Shown here: positions 1 through 8,097 of the stretch, piece after piece | How positions within the stretch are numbered: position 1 is the first letter of the stretch | Layout of the letters: every line of letters begins with the position of its first letter | NCBI RefSeq assembly: GCF_001425665.1 | Contig: NZ_LMCX01000002.1 | Coordinates: 124,001-188,000 of the forward strand | DNA length: 64,000 bases | Reading direction: 5' to 3' | DNA from: Yonghaparkia sp. Root332 | GTDB lineage: Bacteria; Actinomycetota; Actinomycetes; Actinomycetales; Microbacteriaceae | Translations under genes and position numbers: made by a program | Notes under the pieces: generated by a model | What the model was told of the DNA's origin: nothing | Database searches by the model: none | The model's input: only the letters and a program-made list of their open reading frames with translations

Positions 1-111
1 CGCCGCCCGCGCCCGAGCACGCGCCGCCGGGGCCGCGCCCCCGGCCCGGTCGCCGCTTCGCTCCTGCTCGCCGCGCGCGCGGTGCGGGGAGCCGTCGCAC
101 CAGTCGTCGGG

Positions 112-1251
112 GTGATCTCGCCACTGGGCTGGATCGTGCTCATCGCCGGCGTCGCCGCACTCCTCGCGGGGGCGGCGCTCGGCTGGCTGGAGTTCGTCGC
201 GCTCGGCGCGGTGCTGCTCGCGGCGCCGATCGTCTCGATCGCGTTCCTCCTGGGCCGCGCCGCCTACCGCATCGTCATCGAGCTCGAGCCGCGCCGAGTG
301 GTCGCCGGTGATCGCGCGCTCGGCCGCCTCGTGATCGCGAACACCCGCCCGCGGCGCTCATCGCCCTCGAGGCTCGAGCTGCCCGTCGGCGCCGGGTCGG
401 CCGAGTTCGTCGTCCCGGCGCTGTCGCCGGGGGAGGAGCACGACGAGCTGTTCGCCGTCCCGACCGAGCGCCGCGCGGTGATCGTCGCCGGGCCCGCCGT
501 CTCCGTCCGCGGCGACCAGCTGGGCATTCTGCGTCGAGCGGTCGCCTGGGGCGAGCCGGTCGAGCTCTTCGTCCATCCGCGCACCGCGCGGCTCGCCCCG
601 AGCGCGGCCGGCCTCGTGCGCGACCTCGAGGGCGAGGTCACCAAGACGATCACGAACCACGACATCTCCTTCCACGCGCTGCGCGCCTACGAGCCCGGCG
701 ATGACCGCCGCTACGTGCACTGGCGCACGTCGGCGCGCACCGGCCAGCTCATGGTGAGGCAGTTCGAGGAGACCCGGCGCTCGCAGCTGGTCATCCTCCT
801 CGACGCGGATCGGGAGAAGTACGCGAGCGAGGAGGAGTTCGAGCTCGCCGTCTCGATCGTCGCGTCCCTCGGGGTCCAGGTCATCCGCGACGGCACGCGC
901 GTCGCCGTCGTCAGCGAGACGCGGGCGCTCCGCACGGCCACCATCACGACCCTGCTCGACGACTCGTGCCGGCTCGAGCCGGTCGCCACCCGGCACGCGA
1001 GCGCGCGCGACTTCGCGCGCGCCGCGACCCTCCGGCTCCCCGCACCGAGCCTCGTCGTGCTCGTGGGAGGCTCCGGGCTCGCCGTCACCGACGCGCGGGC
1101 GGTGCAGACGCTCTTCGGGCGCGACGCGGTGACGATCGGCCTCCGCGCCGACCAGGGCGCCGCGAGCCGCATCGCGACGGTCGACCGGCTCCGCGTCGCG
1201 ACGGTCGGCTCGCTCGCCGACCTGCCGCGACTGGTGCGGAGGATGTCATGA
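112..1251 (+). CDS. DUF58 domain-containing membrane protein (copy 1)
   Basis: About 379 aa. Two hydrophobic segments at the N-terminus are followed by a soluble region carrying the DUF58 signature (YVHWRTSARTGQLMVRQFEE, around residues 205-225), a vWA-related fold usually encoded beside MoxR ATPases and transglutaminase-like proteins. I chose the GTG at 112 because the following SPLGW matches the usual N-terminus of the family and because it overlaps, as GTGA, the end of a possible upstream ORF in another frame (TGA 113-115). The frame is open to the window edge, so a GTG at 82 or a start outside the window cannot be excluded. The stop overlaps the next start (ATGA). The role is inferred: assembly or quality control of an exported complex. 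A second DUF58 gene lies at 39880. Confidence 0.85.
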   Translation: MISPLGWIVLIAGVAALLAGAALGWLEFVALGAVLLAAPIVSIAFLLGRAAYRIVIELEPRRVVAGDRALGRLVIANTRPRRSSPSRLELPVGAGSAEFVVPALSPGEEHDELFAVPTERRAVIVAGPAVSVRGDQLGILRRAVAWGEPVELFVHPRTARLAPSAAGLVRDLEGEVTKTITNHDISFHALRAYEPGDDRRYVHWRTSARTGQLMVRQFEETRRSQLVILLDADREKYASEEEFELAVSIVASLGVQVIRDGTRVAVVSETRALRTATITTLLDDSCRLEPVATRHASARDFARAATLRLPAPSLVVLVGGSGLAVTDARAVQTLFGRDAVTIGLRADQGAASRIATVDRLRVATVGSLADLPRLVRRMS

Positions 1252-3611
1252 CGCCCCGCACGATCGCCGACGTGCTCGTCCCGGTCGTCCTCGCCGCGAT
1301 CGGCCTCGTCGGCTTCGCGGCGGCCTTCGACTCCGGCGCCTCCGCGCTCGCCGGCGCGGGCGGGCTCCTCGTCGGCACCGCGGCGGCCCTCGCCGCCGCC
1401 CGCCTGCGTCTCGGGATCCTCCCGACCGCGGGTCTCGTGCTCGCCGCCTACTTCCTCCTCGGAACGCCCTTCGTCGCCCCGGCCGACGGCATCCTCGTCG
1501 TCCTCCCCTCGATCGCCTCCCTCGCGGCCCTCGCGATCGGAGCCGTGTACGGCTGGGCCGACATCCTGACCCTCCAGGCCCCCCTGAGCCTCCCCGACTA
1601 CGTCACGGCCGTCCCCTACGCGGCGGCGCTGCTGATCTCCTTCACCTCCACGACGCTCGCCGTGCGGTGGCTTCCCCGTCGTCGCACGGCGCCGCGCGCC
1701 GCGCTGCTGCTCATCGGGCCCGCCGTGCTCTACGCGGTCGGCGTCCTCCTCGGCACGGACGAGCCCGTGCTCGCCGTCGTCCGCGGAGCCGCCTTCGCCG
1801 GCATCGCCCTCGTCTGGCTCGGCTGGCGGCGCCGCGCCTCGGCGACGTCCTCGGGCACCGCCGCCCAGCAGCTGCTCCGCCGCAAGCTCGTCGGCACGGC
1901 GATCGTCGTCGTCGCGGCGATCGGTCTCGGCGCCGCGGCGGCCGCGCTCCTCGCGCCTCAGCCCGACAACCGCTTCGTGCTCCGCGACGAGATCGAGCCG
2001 CCTTTCGAGCCGCTGGAGTACCCGAGCCCGCTCGCGGGCTTCCGCGAGTACACGAAGGACCTCGTCGACACCGAGCTCATGGTCGTCGAGGGGCTGCAGC
2101 CCGGCGACCGCGTGCGACTCACCGCGATGGACGTCTACGACGGCGTCACCTGGAACGTCGCGGGCGCGAGCGAGGCGCTCGAGGGCTCCGGCCGCTTCCG
2201 GCTCGTCGGCCGCACCATTCCCGAGCCGCCGCTCGCGAGCACGGGCGCCCCCGAGCCGGTCACGGTCGACGTCGCCGGCTACACCGACGTGTGGCTGCCG
2301 AGCGCCGGCTACGCCGCCGACATCGCCTTCCTCGACGGGGCGGACGCGAGCGAGGGCGGCGCCGAGCGGGTGGATGTCCGCTACAACGCCGCGACCGGCG
2401 CCGCGCTCGTGACCTCCGGGGCCAGCGAGGGCCTGCGCTACCGCATCGCGACCGAGCGCCAGGTCGTCCCGGAGGACGCCGCGCTCCAGGATGCCCCGGT
2501 CGCGTCGTTCGCGCCCGCTCCCGTCGTCGGAGTGCCCGACACCGTCGTCGCGCTCGCGGCCGAGCTCACCGCGACCGCGGAGTCGCCCATCGAGAAGCTG
2601 CGCGCCCTCGAGCAGCACCTCGCCACGACCGGCTACTACAGCCGCGGCACCGCCTCGGACCAGGTGCCCTCGCGCGCCGGTCATGCCGCCGACCGCATGA
2701 ACGACATGGTGACGCTGCCGAGCATGGTCGGCGACGAGGAGCAGTACGCCTCCCTGTTCGCGCTCATGGCTCGCAGCCTCGACTATCCGACCCGCGTCGT
2801 CATGGGCTTCGCTCCGGAGATCGGCGAGGGCGCGGGGCCGGTGACGATCACGGGCGACGACGTCACGGCCTGGGTCGAGGTCGCCTTCGAGGGCGTCGGC
2901 TGGGTGCCGTTCTTCCCCGTACCCGACGAGACCGACGTGCCGCAGGACCAGATCCCCGAGCCGCGCACCGAGCCGCAGCCGCAGGTGCGGCAGCCGCCGC
3001 GCACCGACTCCGAGCAGGACGACCTCGTCACGGCGGTCGAGATCGACGACTCGGACGACGAGGAGCCCGATGGCCCCGGCGTCCCGGGCTGGCTTCTCGG
3101 GGCGCTGCTCGCGCTGGGCATCCCGCTGCTGCTGGTGCTCGCGCCGATGCTCGTCATCGCCCTGCTGAAGCGGCGTCGTGCCGAGCGGCGCCGTCGCGCC
3201 GACGAGGGGCACCGGTCGGTCGCGGGGGCGTGGGACGAGCTCGTCGACCGGTTCTCCGAGCTCGGTGCGGACATCCCGCAGCGCACGACGCGCGTGCACG
3301 TGGCCGCCGGGCTCGCGGCCGCGCACGATGCGGAGGAGTCCGCCGGCGACCCGCTGCGTCGGCTCGCGCTGCGCACCGACGAGGCCGTCTTCTCGGGCCG
3401 CGACGTCGACGCGATGGAGGCCGAGGACGTGTGGGCGGAGGCCCTCGCCGCCGCGGCCGCGGCGCACGATCGGGCGACGCGCGCGGCCCGGCTCCGCAGT
3501 CGCTTCCGGCTCGCGAGCGTCCGCGCGGCCGGCCGGCGACTGGTCGATCGTGCGGCGGCGGGAACGGGGAGCGCTCCCCATCGACCGCCCGCTCCGCCCG
3601 CGGTTGACTGA
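1248..3611 (+). CDS. TgpA-like transglutaminase-fold membrane protein, catalytic triad lost
   Basis: 787 aa. Roughly eight hydrophobic segments in the first 215 residues are followed by an extracytoplasmic transglutaminase-like domain, one transmembrane segment near residue 620, and a C-terminal cytoplasmic region resembling DUF4129. Aligned without gaps to the intact paralogue at 41216, the catalytic Cys position is Glu497 (GDEEQYASLF against GYCVHFGSAM), the His is Thr540 (DDVTAW against DDLHTW), and the acidic residue is Phe556 (FFPVP against FEPTP). The fold is kept but cysteine chemistry is not possible, so a structural or scaffolding role is likely. It starts with an ATGA overlap with the DUF58 gene and is followed by an EspC-like gene. 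Confidence 0.88.
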   Translation: MTPRTIADVLVPVVLAAIGLVGFAAAFDSGASALAGAGGLLVGTAAALAAARLRLGILPTAGLVLAAYFLLGTPFVAPADGILVVLPSIASLAALAIGAVYGWADILTLQAPLSLPDYVTAVPYAAALLISFTSTTLAVRWLPRRRTAPRAALLLIGPAVLYAVGVLLGTDEPVLAVVRGAAFAGIALVWLGWRRRASATSSGTAAQQLLRRKLVGTAIVVVAAIGLGAAAAALLAPQPDNRFVLRDEIEPPFEPLEYPSPLAGFREYTKDLVDTELMVVEGLQPGDRVRLTAMDVYDGVTWNVAGASEALEGSGRFRLVGRTIPEPPLASTGAPEPVTVDVAGYTDVWLPSAGYAADIAFLDGADASEGGAERVDVRYNAATGAALVTSGASEGLRYRIATERQVVPEDAALQDAPVASFAPAPVVGVPDTVVALAAELTATAESPIEKLRALEQHLATTGYYSRGTASDQVPSRAGHAADRMNDMVTLPSMVGDEEQYASLFALMARSLDYPTRVVMGFAPEIGEGAGPVTITGDDVTAWVEVAFEGVGWVPFFPVPDETDVPQDQIPEPRTEPQPQVRQPPRTDSEQDDLVTAVEIDDSDDEEPDGPGVPGWLLGALLALGIPLLLVLAPMLVIALLKRRRAERRRRADEGHRSVAGAWDELVDRFSELGADIPQRTTRVHVAAGLAAAHDAEESAGDPLRRLALRTDEAVFSGRDVDAMEAEDVWAEALAAAAAAHDRATRAARLRSRFRLASVRAAGRRLVDRAAAGTGSAPHRPPAPPAVD

Positions 3612-3662
3612 CTCTCACCATCGGGTGCGGGGCGGCGGGCGGGCCGCTCGGGAGGGACGGCC

Positions 3663-3968
3663 ATGACCGACGTGCGACTGGATCGCGCGGCGCTGCAGGA
3701 TGCGGCGGACCGGATCCGGCGGCTGGGCGGCGACCTGGAGCGATCGGAGGCCCTGCAGGGCGCCCTCGTCGACGCCGCGGGCCATGAGCGCCTGCGGGAT
3801 GCCCTCGGGGCCTTCGCCCACGGATGGCGCGTCAGCCGCGGCGAGCTCGCCGATCGCCTCCGAGCGCTCGAGCACCGCGCGAGCGCGATCGCCGAGACCG
3901 TCGCCGAGCTCGACCGGGCGATGGCCGACGGGCTCACCGCGGTGGCCCGCGAGGAGGGTCGATCGTGA
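3663..3968 (+). CDS. EspC/WXG100-like small helical protein
   Basis: 101 aa, predicted all-helical, with no signal peptide. The layout (short N-terminal helix, then AFAHGW, then a long Leu/Ala/Arg helix) resembles the small EspC/WXG100-like proteins associated with type VII secretion. A strict WXG motif is not present; GWRV sits near the expected turn. The stop overlaps the GTG of the next gene (GTGA), so the two are translationally coupled. In type VII loci such small proteins partner larger effectors with a matching helical N-terminus, which fits the neighbour. The family assignment rests on size, helicity and context. Confidence 0.7.
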   Translation: MTDVRLDRAALQDAADRIRRLGGDLERSEALQGALVDAAGHERLRDALGAFAHGWRVSRGELADRLRALEHRASAIAETVAELDRAMADGLTAVAREEGRS

Positions 3969-5608
3969 GCATCCGCGGGATCCCCGGCGACGCGTCCGTT
4001 CTCGCCCGCGAGGGCGCCGGGCTCGACGAGGCGGCGAGCGGGCTCCTCGACCTCACCCGCGCCCTGCACCGCCTCGCGGACGAGGACGAGAGCATCGGCC
4101 GCGCCGCCGATGCGCTGCGCGAGCGCACGGGCGAGGCGGCGCAGTCGGTGCTGCGCGTCGAGCCGCGCTACCGCGTGACCGCCGAGGTCGTCTCCGGCTT
4201 CGCCTCCGTCGTCGACGACGCGCAGGGGCGTGTGCGCGCTGCCGCCTCGCGCGCGGAGGACGCCCTCGTGGACAGGCTCGGCATCGACGACCGGCTCGCC
4301 GAGCTCGACGCGGCGCGCCCCGGGGTCGAGGAGGTCGCCGAGCTGCTGGACTGGGAGGAGCGCCGCGATGCGCTCCTGCGCCTGCGGGAGGACGCCGTCG
4401 AGCGGCTGCGCGACGCCGAGGCGGCCGCCGAGCGCGCCCGCGACGAGTGGTGGGAGGCGGGGGGGCGCGCGGCCGAGCGGGTGAGCCGCGAGTTCGAGGA
4501 GCTCTCCGACTCCCTCGTCGACGCGATCGTCTCCGCGGTGGTGTCGGCCGCCGAGGCCGCGGTCGACGCGATCGAGCAGCTCGACGCCTGGATCGACGCC
4601 GTCGCGGAGTGGGCGTCCACCGTGCTGCGCGATGCCGTCACGATGCTCGTCATCTCCTCCGCAGCGCTCGCCGCGGCCGGCTTCCTGCTCTCCGTTCTCG
4701 TGGTCGCGTTCAGCAGTCCGCTCGTGCTCTCCGCGCTCGCGAGCGGCGCGCTCACGGTCGAGCAGGTCATCGATCAGGGGATCGCGCTGACGCTCCAGGC
4801 GCTGCCCGTGCTCGCGCCCGCCATCCTGCTCCTGCTCGCCGACGAGGCGTCGCGGCCGACCCCGGCGATGCGCCGCGACCGCTCGCTCGAGAAGGGGCAC
4901 CTGTCTCGCGACGATCAGGGGCTCGCGCAGTACGCCTTCCAGCAGGCGGCGGTCGTCGACGCCCTCGGCCACGATTCGAGCACGGTCGTGCAGGTCGTGG
5001 AGGTGCTCGACGAGAGCGGCGAGCGGGTCGGCTGGCGCGTCACGCCGCCCAGCACCCAGGACTGGCAGCTGCACGGCGACCGCGGCGCGATGAACGATCT
5101 CAGCTCGAACCTCGCGCTCATGCTGCAGCCGGAATCGCAGGCCGCGTACGAGCGGGCCGTGCTCTCCGCGATGGAGGGCGCGGGCATCCAGCCCGGCGAC
5201 CCGGTCATGCTCGTCGGGTTCAGCCAGGGCGGGATCCTCGCCGGCAAGCTCGCCGCCGACCCCGACGTGCCGTACGAGATCGACGCGATCCTCGTCGCGG
5301 GCGCGCCGATCGACCACTTCGACATCCCCCGGAGCGGGCCGGATGCGCCCGTCGTGCTGTCGCTCCAGCACGGGCGCGGGGACATCGTGCACCGGCTCGA
5401 CGGCGTCGCCCCGGTCGATTCCGAGCGCTGGCGGACCGTCGCCGTCGACCCGCCCCCCGGTGAGGCCGCGCACAATGCCGGCAGCTACGCCGCGACCGCC
5501 CGCGAGCACCTCGACGGCGCGCCCGCCGGCGAGCTCTCGTCGGCCGACATCGAGCGCTTCTTCAGCGAGAACGAGCGCGTGCAGTACTTCCAGGGAGCGG
5601 AGCGGTGA
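3965..5608 (+). CDS. Helical N-terminus plus alpha/beta hydrolase; candidate type VII effector
   Basis: 547 aa from the GTG at 3965, which overlaps the previous stop. Residues 1-215 are Glu/Arg/Ala-rich helices like an ESX-type targeting region. About 220-297 holds two hydrophobic segments. The C-terminus is an alpha/beta hydrolase with nucleophile elbow GFSQGG (Ser420), a candidate Asp473 (HGRGDI) and a candidate His503 (AAHNAG), so a complete triad is visible. A lipoprotein gene overlaps its stop. This layout, with a small helical partner upstream and a lipoprotein downstream, resembles secreted lipase effectors with lipoprotein immunity proteins, but a housekeeping esterase is equally possible. 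The substrate is unknown. Confidence 0.75.
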   Translation: MSIRGIPGDASVLAREGAGLDEAASGLLDLTRALHRLADEDESIGRAADALRERTGEAAQSVLRVEPRYRVTAEVVSGFASVVDDAQGRVRAAASRAEDALVDRLGIDDRLAELDAARPGVEEVAELLDWEERRDALLRLREDAVERLRDAEAAAERARDEWWEAGGRAAERVSREFEELSDSLVDAIVSAVVSAAEAAVDAIEQLDAWIDAVAEWASTVLRDAVTMLVISSAALAAAGFLLSVLVVAFSSPLVLSALASGALTVEQVIDQGIALTLQALPVLAPAILLLLADEASRPTPAMRRDRSLEKGHLSRDDQGLAQYAFQQAAVVDALGHDSSTVVQVVEVLDESGERVGWRVTPPSTQDWQLHGDRGAMNDLSSNLALMLQPESQAAYERAVLSAMEGAGIQPGDPVMLVGFSQGGILAGKLAADPDVPYEIDAILVAGAPIDHFDIPRSGPDAPVVLSLQHGRGDIVHRLDGVAPVDSERWRTVAVDPPPGEAAHNAGSYAATAREHLDGAPAGELSSADIERFFSENERVQYFQGAER

Positions 5609-6093
5609 TGGCTCGACGCGCTGCGCCGATCGGGGGCGCCCTCGCCGGTGCGCTCACCCTCCTCCTGGGCGGATGCTCGGTCTCGATCGAGCCCGCGGCG
5701 ATCGAGTCGCGCGTGGTCGCCGCGGTGGGCCGCGTCGACGGCGTGGAGGCCGCAGCGGCCCGCGCCGTCGCCTCGGGCCTCGACCGCCGCCTCGTCGTCA
5801 TGCTGGCCGTCGGCTCGGCCGAGGGCTCGGAGCTCGCGACGATCGTCGACGGCGCCGCCGGGGCCGCGTGGGCCGCGAGCCCCGTGCCGGTCGTCGAGAT
5901 CTCGATCGTCGCGAAGTCCGGCGACGGCCCGACCGGCGCGCAGGCTGACGTGCTGGGCGAGATCGACCTCCGACCGCTCATCCCCGAGCTCGGGCTCAGC
6001 GAGTCCGCCGGCGAGCTGCGGGCGATCCGGATGCCGGCCGCCGTTCTCGAGGAGCGCTACGGCCCGCGCGACATCCCCCGGGAGGAGGGATGA
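5608..6093 (+). CDS. Small lipoprotein; possible immunity partner of the hydrolase
   Basis: 161 aa. An Arg-rich start, a hydrophobic stretch and a lipobox (LLLGGC, Cys23) mark a type II signal peptide; the mature protein should sit on the outer face of the membrane. I chose the ATG at 5608 (ATGA overlap with the hydrolase) over the GTG three bases earlier. The mature part has no motif I recognise. The overlap with the hydrolase upstream and the next gene downstream places it firmly in this operon. Protection against the hydrolase is an inference from gene order only. Confidence 0.72.
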   Translation: MARRAAPIGGALAGALTLLLGGCSVSIEPAAIESRVVAAVGRVDGVEAAAARAVASGLDRRLVVMLAVGSAEGSELATIVDGAAGAAWAASPVPVVEISIVAKSGDGPTGAQADVLGEIDLRPLIPELGLSESAGELRAIRMPAAVLEERYGPRDIPREEG

Positions 6094-6788
6094 CGGTCGT
6101 CGCGATCCCGCTCGGCGGAGCGACGCTCGCGCTGCGCCTGCCGGGGGAGTGGGCGTCCGTGCCGCTCGAGGACCCCGCGAGCGCTCGCCGCGCCGTCCGC
6201 TCCCTCGCGCTCGCAGCGGCGGGATCGGCCGACGAGGGCGCCGTCCTGCGCTCTCCGCTCGTGCGCGCGGCGCTCGCCGAGATCGACCGGGGGCTCGCGG
6301 CGCCCGGCCGCCCTCGCCTGCTCATCGCCCGGTCGATCGTCGAGGGCATCGCGCTCCCGCTGAGCATCCTCGTCTCGCCGCTCGCTCAGCCGGTGACGCC
6401 CGCGCGACTGCCGACGTCCCAGGACGTCCTCGACGTGCTCGAGCTCGCCCTCGCCGCGCGCGACGACGGCTTCCCGCCCGCCGTGCGCCCCGACCTCGGC
6501 CGCACGATCGCCCTGCGCCGCCACCGCGTCGTGCCCGCGGCGCCGAGCGGTCCCGGAGCGTCGCCCGCGGGCCCGGTCGAGGAGGTCGCGGGCCTCGCCC
6601 GCCTGGAGGTCGAGCACTGGCTCGCCGTGCCCGGCACCCGCCGCGCGGTGCGCCTGCTCGCCACGACGCCCGTCGTCGGCATGGAGGAGGTCATCGTCGG
6701 CTTCCTCGACGCCGTCGTGCGCGCGGCCCGGTGGGAGCATCCCGCGCGCACGGCAACCCCCTCGGCGGCGGCGGCGCGCGAAGGCTAG
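6090..6788 (+). CDS. Uncharacterised protein of the type VII-like cluster
   Basis: 232 aa, soluble, with no signal peptide or membrane segment. The start overlaps the lipoprotein stop (ATGA). The composition is Ala/Leu/Arg-rich with alternating strands and helices, and there is no catalytic motif. By position it could be a cytosolic chaperone or adaptor of the EspG kind, but I see no sequence feature that proves it. I do not recognise the family. Confidence 0.65.
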   Translation: MTVVAIPLGGATLALRLPGEWASVPLEDPASARRAVRSLALAAAGSADEGAVLRSPLVRAALAEIDRGLAAPGRPRLLIARSIVEGIALPLSILVSPLAQPVTPARLPTSQDVLDVLELALAARDDGFPPAVRPDLGRTIALRRHRVVPAAPSGPGASPAGPVEEVAGLARLEVEHWLAVPGTRRAVRLLATTPVVGMEEVIVGFLDAVVRAARWEHPARTATPSAAAAREG

Positions 6789-6816
6789 GATCTCTCGCGA
6801 CCCTCGAGGGAGCTCG

Positions 6817-7536
6817 ATGACCGATCACGACGACGCCCGGCCGCCCCGGCCGCTCATCACCCCGCCTCCGGGCCTCGTGCCCGACGCCGCGCCGACCCCG
6901 CGCGGGCCCGCCGTCGAGCGCGCGGCGGGCGGCCCGCTCATCGACCTCCCGCCGGGCCTCGCCGACTCCGGCACGGTGCGGGTGCCCGCGGTGCGTCGCG
7001 CGAGCGTCGTCGCGCCGCCCGCGGGGCCGGCCCCGGCGGCCCCCGCCGCTCCCGCGACCGCGCCCCGGTTCTTCCCCGCCGTGCCCGGCATGCTCCCGGT
7101 GCCGCCGACCCCGCCGGCGCCGCCCGCGCTCCGGCCCGCGCCGGAGGGCGCCGCGAGCCCCGAGCCGACCCCGGAACCGGACGTCGCCGCGAGCCCCGAG
7201 CCCGGCGCGCTCGCGATCCAGCTGCCGGACGGCCGCCGCCTTGCGGTGACGGGGCGCATGCTGCTCGGCCGCGACCCGGCCGAGCTCGACGGCTGGCGCG
7301 GGGCGGAGCTCGTGCGCCTCGCCGACCCGGATCGCTCCGTCTCCAAGACCCACGCCGCGATCGAGCCGGATCAGGGCGCCCTGCTCGTCCACGATCTGGC
7401 CTCGACGAACGGCACCGAGCGGGCGACGCCGCACGGCCACGTGCTGCCCGTCGCCCCTGGCCACCCGCTGCGGGTCGAGGCGGGCGACGCGCTGCGCCTG
7501 GGCTCCTTCGTCATCCTCCTGCTCGAGGAGCTCTGA
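6817..7536 (+). CDS. FHA domain-containing protein
   Basis: 239 aa. The first 110 residues are Pro/Ala-rich and probably disordered. The C-terminal 95 residues form an FHA phosphothreonine-binding domain: LLGRDP, then SVSKTHAAI (the Ser/His of the binding loop), then DLASTNGT. FHA proteins with proline-rich tails are common in actinobacterial type VII and MoxR loci, where they read Ser/Thr kinase signals. A TAGGAT -10 box at 6787-6792 and a GAGGGAG ribosome site precede the ATG, so it may have its own promoter as well as read-through from the operon. Confidence 0.88.
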   Translation: MTDHDDARPPRPLITPPPGLVPDAAPTPRGPAVERAAGGPLIDLPPGLADSGTVRVPAVRRASVVAPPAGPAPAAPAAPATAPRFFPAVPGMLPVPPTPPAPPALRPAPEGAASPEPTPEPDVAASPEPGALAIQLPDGRRLAVTGRMLLGRDPAELDGWRGAELVRLADPDRSVSKTHAAIEPDQGALLVHDLASTNGTERATPHGHVLPVAPGHPLRVEAGDALRLGSFVILLLEEL

Positions 7537-7561
7537 CCGTCTGACCGGGCTCTGACCGCGC

Positions 7562-7903
7562 TCAGCCCCGCAGCACCTTCTCCATCGCCTTCCCGCGCGC
7601 GAGCTCGTCGACGAGCTTGTCGAGGACGCGGATGCGACGCATGAGCGGGTCGTCGATCTCCTCGACGCGCACGCCGCAGATCACGCCCGTGACCAGGTCG
7701 GCGTTCGGGTTCAGCCGGGCGTCCGCGAAGAACTCCTCGAACGTCGCGCCCTGCTCGAGGTGCCGCGCGAGCGCGTCGTCGTCGAACCCGGTCAGCCACT
7801 CGATGACCTCATCGAGCTCGGCGCGCGTGCGCCCCTTGCGCTCGAGCTTGGTGACGTAGAGCGGGTAGACCGCGGAGAAGGCGACCCCGAAGATCCGGTG
7901 CAT
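7562..7903 (-). CDS. DUF2200 family protein
   Basis: 113 aa. The start [17 protein letters not shown] and the segment [17 protein letters not shown] are characteristic of DUF2200, a widespread small family of unknown function. Cytosolic, with no catalytic residues that I can name. The -10 box TACACT (7910-7915, minus strand) ends 6 nt before the ATG, so the mRNA is probably leaderless. It converges with the FHA gene. Confidence 0.85.
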   Translation of the reverse strand: MHRIFGVAFSAVYPLYVTKLERKGRTRAELDEVIEWLTGFDDDALARHLEQGATFEEFFADARLNPNADLVTGVICGVRVEEIDDPLMRRIRVLDKLVDELARGKAMEKVLRG

Positions 7904-7965
7904 GCGGGCAGTGTAGACCCGGGCCGGACGGCGCCCGGGGGGCGCGGGGGCTCAGGGGCGCCGAT

Positions 7966-7971
7966 GATAGT
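7966..7971 (+). promoter_or_regulatory. -10 box of the leu leader/leuCD transcript
   Basis: GATAGT, 8 nt before the ATG of the leader peptide at 7980. This spacing predicts transcription starting at or next to that ATG, giving a leaderless leader ORF. No convincing -35 is visible. Confidence 0.5.
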
Positions 7972-7979
7972 CTGAGCCG

Positions 7980-8024
7980 ATGCTTCACGGTCGACTCCTC
8001 CTTCGTCGCCGCGGCGAGTCCTGA
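7980..8024 (+). CDS. Putative leucine leader peptide (14 aa)
   Basis: A 14-codon [17 protein letters not shown], with three consecutive Leu codons (CTC CTC CTT) followed by three Arg codons. It lies 73 bp upstream of leuC. In actinobacteria, branched-chain amino acid operons are often preceded by short ORFs rich in the regulatory amino acid, where ribosome stalling alters RNA folding. A -10 box 8 nt before the ATG suggests it is the first thing translated. A partial inverted repeat (GTTCGCCG...CGGCCGGAAC) lies between its stop and leuC, but I cannot show a full terminator/antiterminator pair. Confidence 0.55.
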   Translation: MLHGRLLLRRRGES

Positions 8025-8097
8025 TCATCCAGGCCACTCTCGTCGCGGAGTTCGCCGTCGGCCGGAACCCCTGAACGAAGAAGGACACGAACGCGTC

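Noticed and set aside
711-3581. Very long minus-strand frames (900+ aa) opposite the DUF58 and transglutaminase genes, and similar ones elsewhere
   Set aside because: Arg/Gly/Asp-rich shadows expected at this GC; the plus-strand genes have recognisable domains and overlapping starts.
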